NCBI GenBank assembly: GCA_964505295.1
Contig: CAZDHR010000018.1
Coordinates: 1 to 35,147 of the forward strand
DNA: 35,147 nt
Origin: DATKZH01 sp964505295
GTDB taxonomy: Bacteria; Planctomycetota; Planctomycetia; Pirellulales; Thermoguttaceae
Reading direction: 5' to 3'
Both the position numbers and the translations under genes were made by a program. Of this stretch, positions 20,401 to 28,683 are shown in pieces. Every line of letters starts with the position of its first letter. The stretch's first letter is position 1. The notes below the pieces were generated by a model that did not search any database, was not told where the DNA came from, and worked only from the letters and a program-made list of their open reading frames with translations.

Positions 20401-23400
20401 GGCACCAGCGGCTGGAGCGTCGCCACGAACGTGGCGGCGGCCGTCGGGTCGTTCACTCCGTAGATCGGGTAGGTCTCGAATCGCGGCCGCTCTTCGGCTG
20501 GCGCGTCGGCCTCGATCTGCTCCACCGTCGACTGGATCGTCTCGTGATCGGCCGGAACCGCCAGCGCGACGAGGCTCTTCGTCTCAGAATCGACGCTCAG
20601 TTGGGCGTCGGGGAGCAGCGACTGGAGGGCGGTCAGTACCGAATTCGGGTCCGCCTTGGTCAAACGGTAGACTTTCAGATGAGGAAGGTTCTCCGCCGAC
20701 CCGGTGCCCATGCTTTGCACCGCTTTGCGAATGACTTCCTGGTCGTCGGGCGTGCCGAACGCGACAAGCTTCTTGCCTTTGACGTCGACCGTCAGCTTGG
20801 CCTCGGGCACCAGCGGTTGAACCGTCGCGACGAACGTACTGGCGGCGGTCGTGTCCCCCACTCCGAAGATTGGATAGGTCTCGAACCGCGGCTGGTCTTC
20901 GGCCGGGGCCTGCGCGTCGACTCGCTCCAGCGTCGACTTGATTTCCTCGTGGTCGGACGGCACCGCGTAGGCAATGATCCGCTTTCCCGGCGCGTCGAGC
21001 GTAAACTGCACGTCGGGGAGGAGACCCTGGACGAGCGTCAGCGTCGTTTGCGGGTCGGCGTTCTTCAGTTGATAGACTTCCAGGCGCGGGGTCGTGTCAC
21101 CGGTTTCCCCCTGCCTAAGGCTCTCCACCGCCGTACGGATGATTTCCAGTTCCGTGGGCGTTCCCCAGGCGATCAGGCGCTTGGTCTTCGGATCGGCCGT
21201 GAGCTTGGCGTTGGGCACCAAAGGTTGCAGCGTAGTGACGATCGTCGCCACGTCGGTCGTGTAGATGGGGAAGGCCTGGAACCGTGGCTGCTCGTCCGGC
21301 GCGCCGGCCCCTTCGATCTCTTCCAGCGACGCCTTGATCGAGTCGTGTACGCCGGGGCGGGCCCAGACGAGCAACCGGTTGGCCTTCAGATCGAGCACGA
21401 ATTCCGTATCGCCGTAAAGCTTCTGGAGCATCTGGAGCACGCTGTCCGGATCGACCGACTTGATCGGATAGCCGACCAGCTTGCGCTGCTCTTCCTCAGG
21501 CACCTCGGCCTTGAGTTGCTCCATGATCTCTGAAAGGAGCAGGTGGTCGGTCGGTTTGGCCCAGATGGCCAGCTCGCCGGGCTCCGCCTCGCCGATGACC
21601 TGCATGCCGGGCATCTCCGCGGCGAGCGTCGGCTGGAGCATGTCGAACCGCTTCCGCTGGGCCGACGTGACCGTGTAGACCTTCAGCTTGCTCGGCTCTT
21701 CCAGCGGCGTGTTGGTCTCGAATTCCGCGACCGTCGATTGGACGGTCTCTTGGTCCTCGGGCGTGGCCACGACCATCAGACGCTTGTTTTCCGCATCGAG
21801 CGTGACCTGGGCGGCGGGGACCAGCTTCTGGAGGACGGTGAGCAGGTCGGCCGGCGGCTCCTGCATGAGCGGGTGGAAGCGCAAGACGGGCATCTGCGCT
21901 GCGTCGGTCTCGAACTGCTCGATCGTCGCCTGGATCGTGTCGTGGTCCTCCGACGTGGCCACGGCCATCAGCCGGCGGTTCTCCGTGTCGACCGTGATCT
22001 GGGCCTTGGGAACGAGCTGCGCGAGGATCGTCGTCAGGTTGGCCGGTGGGTCTTGCTTGAGGGGGTGGAAGCGGAGCGTGGGTGTATTCGGGCCGGGCGT
22101 GGCCGGCTGGAGCTGGTCGAGCGTGTCCTTGATGATCGTGTGCTCGTCGGTCAGGGCCAACGCCACCAGGTTGCCCGTCTGCGACTCGATACTCAACTGA
22201 GCGTCCGGCACCAGGGGCTGAAGCAACGTGAGCGCCGAGGCGGAATCGAGCGTTCGCAGCGGGTAGACGACCAGGTGCGGCTCGGTGTCGGGCGCGGCTT
22301 CCTCGAACTTCTCGATGGCCGCCTTGATCGTTTCATGGTCGGTGGGCGAAGCCAACACGGTCAGTCGTTTCTCTTCCGTGTCGACCGTGATCTGCGCCTT
22401 GGGCGCCAGATTCTGTAAGATCGTCAGCAGGCTGGCCGGCGGCTCCTTCTTGAACGGATAGAACTCCAGTCGCGGCTCTCCCGGGCCCGGCTCGGCCGGC
22501 TGCAACTTCTCCAGGGTCGCCTTGATCGTCTCGTGATCGGCGGCCACGGCGCGGGCGATGAGGCGGTCGCCCTTGGCGCCGAGGGTTAGTTGGGCTTCCG
22601 GAACCAGGCTGGTGAGCATGCTCAAAGTAGACGTTGGATCGGCCTTCGTTAGCGCGTAGACCTCCACCGTGGGCGTCGTCTCCGGGGTGCCGCCGACTTC
22701 CAGCTTGGCCAGCGCGGCCTCGAGCAACTCGTGCTCTTTGGGGGTCGCGTACGCGATCAGCTTATTGGTCCTGGAGTCGAGCGTCAGCTTGGCTAACGGC
22801 ACGAGTGTCTGGATCTGGCTCAAAAGCGCACTCGCATTGGCCGCGTCGGCGGCAACCCCCTGGAGTTGGTACGCCTCGAACCGCGGCTGTTGTTCCGCCG
22901 GGCCCGCCGTTTCGATCTTCTCCAGCGACGCCTTGATCCGCGCGTGCTCGTCGGCGCTGGTCCAGGCGAGCAAACGGCTGCTTTTCGGGTCGAGCACGAG
23001 CTTGGTGTCGGGAAACAGTTCCTGGAGCATCGTCAAAACGCTTTCCGGATCGACCGACGTGATCGGATAGGGCTGCAACTGATACTGTTCCTCTTTGGGT
23101 ACTTCCTGTCTCAGTTCGTCGAGGATCTCTTTGAGCACGTCGTGCTGTTGCGGCTTGGCCCAAATGCCCAACTCGCCCGGCTGGGCGTCGGGAATCACCA
23201 CGATGCCCGGCAATTGCGAGGTCAACGAGCTAAGCACCGCCTCGAAGCGCTTCCGCTGGGCGGGCGAAACGGGGTAGACCACCAAGTTGTTTCGACCCTG
23301 GATGAAGGTCGTCTTCTTCATGTGGTCGATGGTCTTCTCGATCTTGGCGTGCTCGCTCGGCGAAGCAATCGCCATCAAGCGCTCGCCGCTGGCGTCCATC

Positions 23401-25466
23401 GCCACCGTCGCGCCCGGCGCCACCTTCTTGATCATGTCGAGCAGGCTGGGCGGCATGGCCAGCGCCAACTCGTAGAATTGCAGCTCGGGCGTGTCCGGAC
23501 CGGCCTTCTCCGGCTGAAGGGTCTTCAGCGTGTTCACGATCACCGCCTGATCCGAGGGAACGGCCAGGGCGATCAGGCTCCGCGTTTGCGGATCGACCAC
23601 GAGCCGGGCGTCGGGCAGCATTGCCTGCATGAGCGTGAGGGTCGCGTCCGGATCGACCTTCGTCAGACGATAGACCTGGAGTTGCGGGATCTCCTTGGGG
23701 GTTCGCTCTATGCGCAGCTTTTCCAACGCCCCCTTGATCTCCGCTTGGTCATTAGGTGTGGCCCAGGCCACCAGCGTTTTGGCTACCTCGTTCACGGAGA
23801 GTTGCGCGTCGGCCACGATCTTCTCGAGCGTCGCCACAAGCTGATCGCCCGACGTCGTGGGGCTCGTCGTGTCGGCCTCAAAAAACTCGTCGATTGGATA
23901 GACTTCCAACACCCGCTGCATCTCCAGCGGGATTTCTTTCTCCATTTCCTTCAGCAGCGATTCGACCAGCGTGTGTTGCGACGGCGTGGCATTGGCGTTG
24001 ATCCGCCTCGTGCTCGGATCGAGCACGAACTTCGCCGACTCCATCATCTGGCTCAATATGCTTATCACCGTCTCCGGATCGGCGGTCTTCACCTCGTAAA
24101 CGCGCAGTTCCGGATTCTCGGGCTTGGCCTCCGGTTTGGGCTCGGGCGGCGGCGGCTCCGAGATGGCTTCGATCACTTTGCTGATCGTGGGGATGACCCC
24201 GGCCATGTCGGTCACGAGGACTTCCTGCGTCGCACCGATCGACATCGCCTTGCCGTGCGGGCTCAGAAGCGGGCTAATCGCCTCGATCACCGACTCGGCG
24301 GGCCGTCGGCCGATGGTGATTTTCACGGTGACCAGCTCGTGCTTGCCCCGCTTGTCCAGCTCGTCCAAGGCCACCTGCGGGACCACGCCTTCGGGAATAC
24401 CCCTTGAAATGTCGATCACCATCAGCATCCGGCCTCGGCGAACCAGCGTGTAACCCTGGTGGATCAACACGCTGTTCATCAGGTCGATCGATTCGGTGGG
24501 GGTGTACTCGCGCGTGTCGACGAAGTTGAACGTCCCCCGCGGCGGGGCTTCGGTCACCACCAGCGACAACTCCGCCTGCTCGGCAAACCAGCTCAGCACG
24601 TCTTCCCACGGCAAGAACTGAAATCTGAATTGCAGACGCTTCTCGACCGGCTTGCCGATGAAGTCGCCGTACTGGACCTGCGTGAGGACCTCGGCCAGCT
24701 TCTTGTCGCTCTCCTCAAGGATCCCTTGAAGGGTCGCCTGGCGCTCTTCTTCGGGGGCCTCGGAGGCCGCCGCGAGCTTCTCTTTCCGCTCGGCCAAGAG
24801 CTCGGTGATTTGCTCGCGCTGGTCGGGCGTCAGCTTCAGTTGCTCGGCCACTTCCGCGTCGGCAAGCTGCTCGAAGTTCGGCGGCTCGGGAGCTGCCTCG
24901 GCCGGGGCAGTCTCGGGCGATGGAGCGTCGGAAGGCGATGGCTCGGCCGGTGGGGCTTCCATCGGCGCGGGGGGGACGGGTTCTGCCGGAGCGGGCGGCG
25001 TAGGAGCGGCCCCGGCAGGTTTCGCTTCCGCGGGTGGGGTTTCCGCGGGTTTCTCTTCGACCGGCTTCGCTTCGGCGGGAGCGGGTGGTGCGGGAGCGGC
25101 CTCGGCAGGTTTCGCTTCCGCGGGTGGCGTTTCCGCGGGTTTCTCTTCGACCGGCTTCGCTTCGGCCGGAGCGGGCGGTGCGGGAGCGGCCTCGGCAGGT
25201 TTCGCTTCCGGCGGTGGGGTTTCCGCGGGTTTCTCTTCGACCGACTTCGCTTCGGCCGGAGCGGGCGGCGTAGGAGCGGCCTCGGCAGGTTTCGCTTGGG
25301 CGGGCGGACTAGGGGCTGCATCCGTCTTGGCCGCCTCGGCGGCGGGCGCCGCTTCGCCGGCTGCGGATTCTTGCCACAAGGCAATGCCCGCGGTCATCAG
25401 GCAGGCCATTGGCACAAGGATGGCCAGGGCCGAAAAACGCTGGGGAAATCGAGCACCGAAGAGCAT
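8410..25466 (-). CDS. Giant exported protein of about 70 tandem secretin-N-type domains (interrupted by two assembly gaps)
   Basis: Predicted length is 5,705 residues if the left gap adds nothing and the right gap is 261 bp. Order: signal peptide (about 1-33, hydrophobic core FSALAILVPMACLMTAGIAL), Pro/Ala/Glu/Lys linker (35-197), a charged helical segment (198-275, with a LTPDQREQITELL stretch), a secretin/TonB N0-like domain (276-355), an N1-like domain (373-436), then from about 454 an array of units of about 66 residues. Each unit reads roughly: vVYtLe, helix, LxxxVPqAxltxg, QLIAWARP, xDHexI helix. This matches the Secretin_N (NolW-like) pattern. After a second linker (9894-10285), the C-terminus has several more N-type domains and ends in half a unit. 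No secretin barrel domain is present. Frame changes coincide only with the N runs, so this is one gene, not three. The start at 25466 is set by the signal peptide; its ribosome site is weak. A long periplasmic rod or scaffold is inferred. Confidence 0.85.
9329..9454 (-). repeat. 42-bp tandem repeat in the C-terminal linker of the giant protein
   Basis: Three copies starting at 9329, 9371 and 9413, each beginning ggcttct on the plus strand. Each encodes a 14-residue Pro/Glu/Lys/Ala unit of the KPAEPAPKETPPAE type. It forms a flexible spacer between N-type domains near the C-terminus. Confidence 0.8.
9794..9893. other. Assembly gap 1 (100 N placeholder)
   Basis: The gap falls inside the 135-bp linker repeat. 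The flanks agcttcc (to 9793) and ttcggag (from 9894) are contiguous at 10022-10035 in the next repeat copy. The true missing sequence is therefore zero or a whole number of 135-bp units, which keeps the reading frame, while 100 N breaks it. Confidence 0.9.
9894..10268 (-). repeat. 135-bp tandem repeat (45-residue Pro/Ala/Glu/Lys unit)
   Basis: Copies start at 9894, 10029 and about 10164; the first two are almost identical at DNA level. Each encodes a 45-residue unit containing KEAPPAEAKPKPEAP and KPEEAMPAEAKPAEPAP. The repeat continues in degenerate form on the other side of gap 1 (about 9660-9793). It is a likely extended, wall- or periplasm-spanning linker. Confidence 0.85.
15345..15444. 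other. Assembly gap 2 (100 N placeholder, probably 261 bp)
   Basis: The left flank (to 15344) matches the sequence ending at 15987, and the right flank (from 15445) matches the sequence starting at 16249. In that intact copy the two points are 261 bp apart. A 261-bp fill restores the frame between the two halves of the giant gene and completes two secretin-N units. Confidence 0.85.
15445..18660 (-). repeat. Four-domain super-repeat, period 795-804 bp
   Basis: The same four-unit series (types A to D, told apart by their first helices and linkers) recurs. The start of type A sits at 15445, 16249, 17050, 17848 and 18643 on the plus strand, giving periods of 804, 801, 798 and 795 bp. The two copies nearest the gap are close to identical at DNA level over long stretches, which points to recent duplication. 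Confidence 0.85.
25015..25300 (-). repeat. 90-bp tandem repeat in the N-terminal linker of the giant protein
   Basis: gcaggtttcgct occurs at 25015, 25105, 25195 and 25285, an exact 90-bp period. Each copy encodes a 30-residue Pro/Ala/Glu/Lys unit (such as AKPAEAAPAPPAPAEAKPVE plus ten more residues). It follows the signal peptide directly. Confidence 0.85.
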
Positions 25467-25520
25467 GGCAGTACCTAGTCGGGAGGGGCAGGAGTAAAGG
25501 CGGGACCTAACTATAGCCTA
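25467..25520 (-). promoter_or_regulatory. 5' region of the giant gene with a possible -10 box
   Basis: Reading the minus strand, TATAGT (complement of 25510-25515) lies about 44 bases before the start codon and is the only clear -10-like hexamer. No convincing -35 partner is seen at standard spacing. AGG about ten bases before the ATG is the only, weak, ribosome-site candidate. The rest of the 450-bp divergent region to 25916 shows only the inverted repeat listed separately. Confidence 0.3.
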
Positions 25521-25721
25521 CTGAACCGTTTGGGGAAGGTAAAGCAAATTCTGCCGGTCGGGTGGTCCGAGGCGACTTTGCCGATCGGGGCAATAGGTCG
25601 CAGGACATTGCGGCACCTATGCGAACAGGGGGGGTCGCCAATGCGTCTCAATGCCCTGGCGCTTGAAGCGGCTCCGCAATTGACCGCTCCACCATCGACT
25701 GCGTCGGCGCAGGAAAAAGGT

Positions 25722-25778
25722 GACAGGCACCTTTTGTGCGAAGCACCCGAAGGGCCTTTCAGGCAAAAGGTGCCTGTC
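25722..25778. repeat. REP-like inverted repeat with perfect 15-bp arms
   Basis: gacaggcaccttttg (25722-25736) and caaaaggtgcctgtc (25764-25778) pair perfectly around a 27-base loop. The AGGTGACAGGCACCTTTT type resembles REP palindromes that are dispersed in many genomes and linked to Y1-type (RAYT) transposases. No transposase is in this window. It lies in the divergent region between the giant gene and the helicase gene and could also affect their transcription. Confidence 0.65.
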
Positions 25779-25916
25779 GCCCCCCCGCAAGAAGGGTCCC
25801 GGCAGGGCACGGCTATCTGCCCAAGGCGGCAATTGGTACGCTGAAGTCTGGCCGCCAATCCGTGAGTGTGTCGATCCATCGATCCCCTTACCCAAGCTGA
25901 CCGGAATCACGTTCCG

Positions 25917-27899
25917 ATGCCGTCCCCTGCCGAGATCTTGGGGCCCAAGGGCCGGATCGCCGCCCGAATGCCCCACTACGAGCATCGCTCGCAGCAGCTC
26001 GCCATGGCCGAAGCGGTCGACGAGGCGATCCGCGGCGGGCATCACCTCGTCGTGGAGGCGGGGACGGGGGTGGGAAAGAGTTTCGCCTACCTCGTGCCGG
26101 CGGTCCTGGCCACCGGCGAGGCCGAGGACGGCGAAACCCCTATACGCCGGGTCGTGATATCTACCCACACGATCAGCCTCCAGGAGCAGTTGATCGAGAA
26201 GGACCTGCCGTTTCTGGCCGCCGTGATGCCCACGGAGTTCACCGCCGTGCTGGCCAAAGGAAGGGGTAATTACCTCAGCTTGAGGCGGCTGGGCCGCGCC
26301 CTGACGCGGGCCGGAAGCCTGTTCTTCCGGGACGAAGAGTACGACCAGCTCAGCCGGATCAACGCGTGGGCCAAGAAGACGAGCGACGGCTCGCTTTCCG
26401 ATCTGGACTTCCGCCCGCTGCCGCAGGTCTGGGACGAGGTGGCCAGCGACCACGGCAACTGCATGGGCCGAAAATGCCCCCGGTACGAAGACTGTTTCTA
26501 CTACCGGGCCCGTCGCCGGATCGGCCACGCCCAGGTCCTCGTGGTCAATCACGCCCTGTTGTTCTCCGACCTGGCGCTCCGCCGCGAAGGTTGGGGAATC
26601 CTGCCCGACTACCGCGTCGTCGTCTTCGACGAGGCCCACAACATGGAGGCCGTGGCCGGCGATCACTTGGGCTTGGGCGTTACCAGCGGCCAGGTCGAGT
26701 ACACCTTGAACAAGCTCTACAACGAGCGGACCAATCGCGGACTGCTCGTACACCAGCGCTTGAACGAGGCCCAGCAGGACGTGATAGAGTGCCGCCACCG
26801 GGCGGACGATTTCTTTACCGACGTCGACGATTGGCTCGCGGCCCGGCGCGGCGGCAACGGGCGAGTCCGCGAGCCGAAGATTGTCCGCAACCCCTTGAGC
26901 GAGGGGTTGGAGAAGCTCGCCGGCTCCGTCGGCAAGCACGCTGCGGGGATTCAGGACCCGGAGGAGCGCCAGGAGTTCGTCGCCGCCCGGGATCGCCTTC
27001 GCGCGTTGGCCGAGTCGATCGAAGACTGGCGATCGCAGCGGCTTTCGGATTCGGTCTACTGGATCGAGGCGACCGCGCGGAGGAAGCGGCGGCGGATCAA
27101 GCTGGCCGCCGCGCCGATCGACGTCGGGCCGCTATTGCGCGAGCACTTGTTCGACCAGGTGGCGACCGTGGTGATGACCAGCGCCACGCTGGCCACCGCG
27201 GGCGGCTCGTTCGATTTCTTCAAGTCGCGGGTCGGGCTCACGCAAGCGGAAACGCTCTGTCTGGGAAGTCCCTTTGATTACCGGCGCCAGGCCGAGCTCG
27301 TTCTTCTCAACGGCATGCCCGACCCCGGCTCGGATGCAAGCGCGTACGAGCAGCGAGTCGCCGAGATGGTCCGGAGGTACGTCGGGCGGACCAGCGGCCG
27401 GGCGTTCGTGCTGTTCACCAGCTACCAGATGATGGGCCGCGTGGCCGAGGCGCTGGTCGGGTGGCTCGCCGAAGAAAACCTCGCGCTCTACAGCCAGGCC
27501 GACGGGCTGCCGCGGAGCCGGATGCTTGCGAAGTTCAAGGCCAATCCCCGCGCCGTGCTCTTCGGCACCGACAGCTTCTGGCAGGGGGTGGACGTACCGG
27601 GCGAGGCGCTCCAAAACGTGATCATCACCCGGCTCCCGTTCAGCGTGCCCGACCGCCCCCTGATCGAGGCCCGGCTCGAAGCGATCCGCGCTTTGGGCGG
27701 CAATCCCTTTCGCGACTACCAACTCCCGGAAGCGATCCTCAAGCTCAAGCAAGGCTTCGGCCGCCTGATCCGCAGCCAGGAGGACACGGGCATGGTCGTG
27801 ATCCTCGATCCGCGCGTGCGCACGAAGCCGTACGGCCGGATGTTCCTCGCCTCGCTGCCCACGTGCCGCGTGACGGTGGAGCGAGTCGAACTCCGGTAA
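25917..27899 (+). CDS. DinG/XPD-family ATP-dependent DNA helicase
   Basis: 660 residues. A superfamily 2 helicase of the DinG/XPD type, expected to unwind DNA 5' to 3' at damaged or R-loop-containing sites. Visible motifs: Walker A AGTGVGKS (48-55), Ia STHTISLQEQL (82-92), the DEAH box FDEAHN (237-242) and the C-terminal motif QGFGRLIRS typical of the family. The Fe-S region has C182, C187 and C193, but the usual first cysteine after KGRGNYL is Ser121, so the cluster may be altered. The start MPSPAEILGPKGRIAARMPHYEHR fits homologues better than an upstream Met at 25866, which would add 17 unrelated residues. The ribosome site is weak. It is monocistronic by layout, followed by a hairpin at 27909-27937. 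Confidence 0.9.
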   Translation: MPSPAEILGPKGRIAARMPHYEHRSQQLAMAEAVDEAIRGGHHLVVEAGTGVGKSFAYLVPAVLATGEAEDGETPIRRVVISTHTISLQEQLIEKDLPFLAAVMPTEFTAVLAKGRGNYLSLRRLGRALTRAGSLFFRDEEYDQLSRINAWAKKTSDGSLSDLDFRPLPQVWDEVASDHGNCMGRKCPRYEDCFYYRARRRIGHAQVLVVNHALLFSDLALRREGWGILPDYRVVVFDEAHNMEAVAGDHLGLGVTSGQVEYTLNKLYNERTNRGLLVHQRLNEAQQDVIECRHRADDFFTDVDDWLAARRGGNGRVREPKIVRNPLSEGLEKLAGSVGKHAAGIQDPEERQEFVAARDRLRALAESIEDWRSQRLSDSVYWIEATARRKRRRIKLAAAPIDVGPLLREHLFDQVATVVMTSATLATAGGSFDFFKSRVGLTQAETLCLGSPFDYRRQAELVLLNGMPDPGSDASAYEQRVAEMVRRYVGRTSGRAFVLFTSYQMMGRVAEALVGWLAEENLALYSQADGLPRSRMLAKFKANPRAVLFGTDSFWQGVDVPGEALQNVIITRLPFSVPDRPLIEARLEAIRALGGNPFRDYQLPEAILKLKQGFGRLIRSQEDTGMVVILDPRVRTKPYGRMFLASLPTCRVTVERVELR

Positions 27900-27937
27900 C
27901 GACCAAGATCACCGGCCGGGTGCACCAACGCCGGTGA
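27897..27937. repeat. attC-like end: 11-bp direct repeat plus hairpin
   Basis: taacgaccaag (27897-27907, overlapping the helicase stop codon) is repeated exactly at 28686-28696, so the toxin-antitoxin pair lies between the copies. Directly after it, tcaccggc (27909-27916) pairs with gccggtga (27930-27937). A TAAC-starting box followed by an inverted pair is reminiscent of integron attC sites. The match to a canonical attC is incomplete, so this is tentative. The hairpin could instead serve as helicase terminator. Confidence 0.4.
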
Positions 27938-27977
27938 GGTCCGAACAGCCAGAAGCCATCATCGAAGGAAACAGCGG

Positions 27978-28193
27978 TCAATCGCCGGAGGCGGAGCCCG
28001 CTCCGGTGCATCGTTTTGTCACGTGATGACCCGATACCGGGATCGGCGCAATCGGATGCCCTGAATTGTCTTGCCGTTCACGCATTTGAGCGACCAGTTT
28101 TGAGAGATCACCCCCGCAGTCGTCATGCATTTTGCGACGAATGGCGTGCAACTCATCCAGGATCGGGTCGGAGGTACGTGGCTTATCAGTCAT
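27978..28193 (-). CDS. Putative antitoxin partner of the PIN toxin
   Basis: 71 residues. A short acidic-helical protein (DPILDELHAIRRKMHDDCGGDLSKL, in part) of the kind that accompanies PIN toxins in cyanobacteria and planctomycetes, presumably binding and silencing the toxin. Its ATG overlaps the last eight bases of the toxin gene, and the toxin's final codons supply its GGAG ribosome site, so translation is coupled. The order is toxin first, antitoxin second, the reverse of classic VapBC. The last 25 residues or so look unlike a folded domain and include a GC-rich palindrome (cggagc-cc-gctccg, 27992-28005), so the reading frame may run into non-coding cassette sequence there. No clear DNA-binding fold is recognisable. 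Confidence 0.6.
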   Translation of the reverse strand: MTDKPRTSDPILDELHAIRRKMHDDCGGDLSKLVAQMRERQDNSGHPIAPIPVSGHHVTKRCTGAGSASGD

Positions 28194-28665
28194 CGTGATC
28201 TCCGAAGAACTCTTCCGGCGTGCAAATCAGCGGCCGAGAAACGTCGAGTCTCTCCAGCGTCTCGTAAATCTGAGGTAGGATGTGGGCGTTCGCGATGTGG
28301 CGGCAGTTCAAGGTCAACAAATAGTCTACCGCGCCAATCGCTGCCGCCGCAATGTGCAGCGCATCGACGGATGCTTTTGCGGGAAGAAGAGACCGCGCGA
28401 GCAATTCCGTAGCGACGTTCTGTACCGCGTCTGTAATTGGGATAAGCGGAATGCCATCGAGCATTCGGAGTCGTTCCTCGGCGGCACTGCCATCCCCCGA
28501 CGCAGCCTCATCAAGGACCGCCTGCGAAGCAAAGAGGTCGTATCGCGAAGAATACTCATCCCACCACCGCCGAGCGTCCTCCTGGCGGAGCAGGATGTGC
28601 GGCACGTCAGACGGGCGAGCCGTGGCGTAGCTGACAATGGAAGTCTCGATGTAGACGCTTGGCAT
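28186..28665 (-). CDS. PIN-domain toxin (VapC-like ribonuclease)
   Basis: 159 residues. A PIN-fold RNase expected to cleave RNA and stop growth when freed of its antitoxin. It starts MPSVYIETSIVSY, with Glu7 in place of the usual first Asp, as in the YIETTI-type branch. Other acidic residues at catalytic positions are E53 (VLDEA) and D101 (SVDALHIA). The C-terminal LLTLNCRHIANA segment is typical of this branch. Length fits. It overlaps the antitoxin gene by eight bases. A short inverted repeat at its start (28665-28683) may be the autoregulatory operator. The pair sits between 11-bp direct repeats beside a recombinase remnant, consistent with arrival as a mobile cassette. Confidence 0.85.
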   Translation of the reverse strand: MPSVYIETSIVSYATARPSDVPHILLRQEDARRWWDEYSSRYDLFASQAVLDEAASGDGSAAEERLRMLDGIPLIPITDAVQNVATELLARSLLPAKASVDALHIAAAAIGAVDYLLTLNCRHIANAHILPQIYETLERLDVSRPLICTPEEFFGDHDD

Positions 28666-28683
28666 GATGTGTATTCTACATCA
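28665..28683. promoter_or_regulatory. Inverted repeat at the toxin start, possible operator
   Basis: tgatgt (28665-28670) and acatca (28678-28683) form a perfect 6-bp inverted repeat with a seven-base spacer. It covers the start codon and 5' edge of the toxin gene. Toxin-antitoxin complexes often bind such palindromes to repress their own operon; that role is inferred here. Confidence 0.4.

Noticed and set aside
10290..24110. Repetitive DNA as a CRISPR or satellite array
   Set aside because: The units are about 200 bp, diverged, keep the reading frame and encode a conserved domain. There are no short identical repeats with unique spacers.
8290..24407. Long plus-strand open frames opposite the giant gene (for example 8290-10299, 9674-12001, 12068-15055, 22866-24407)
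   Set aside because: They are mirror frames of a GC-rich repetitive gene. Their translations are Arg/Gly/Leu/Asp-rich without family features, while the minus strand gives coherent domains throughout.
8410..25466. Calling the giant protein a type II/III secretin (GspD)
   Set aside because: Only N0/N-type domains are seen. The barrel-forming secretin domain is absent.
25866..25916. Earlier start for the helicase at 25866
   Set aside because: The 17 extra residues do not resemble the family, and the Met at 25917 begins the typical AEILGP segment.
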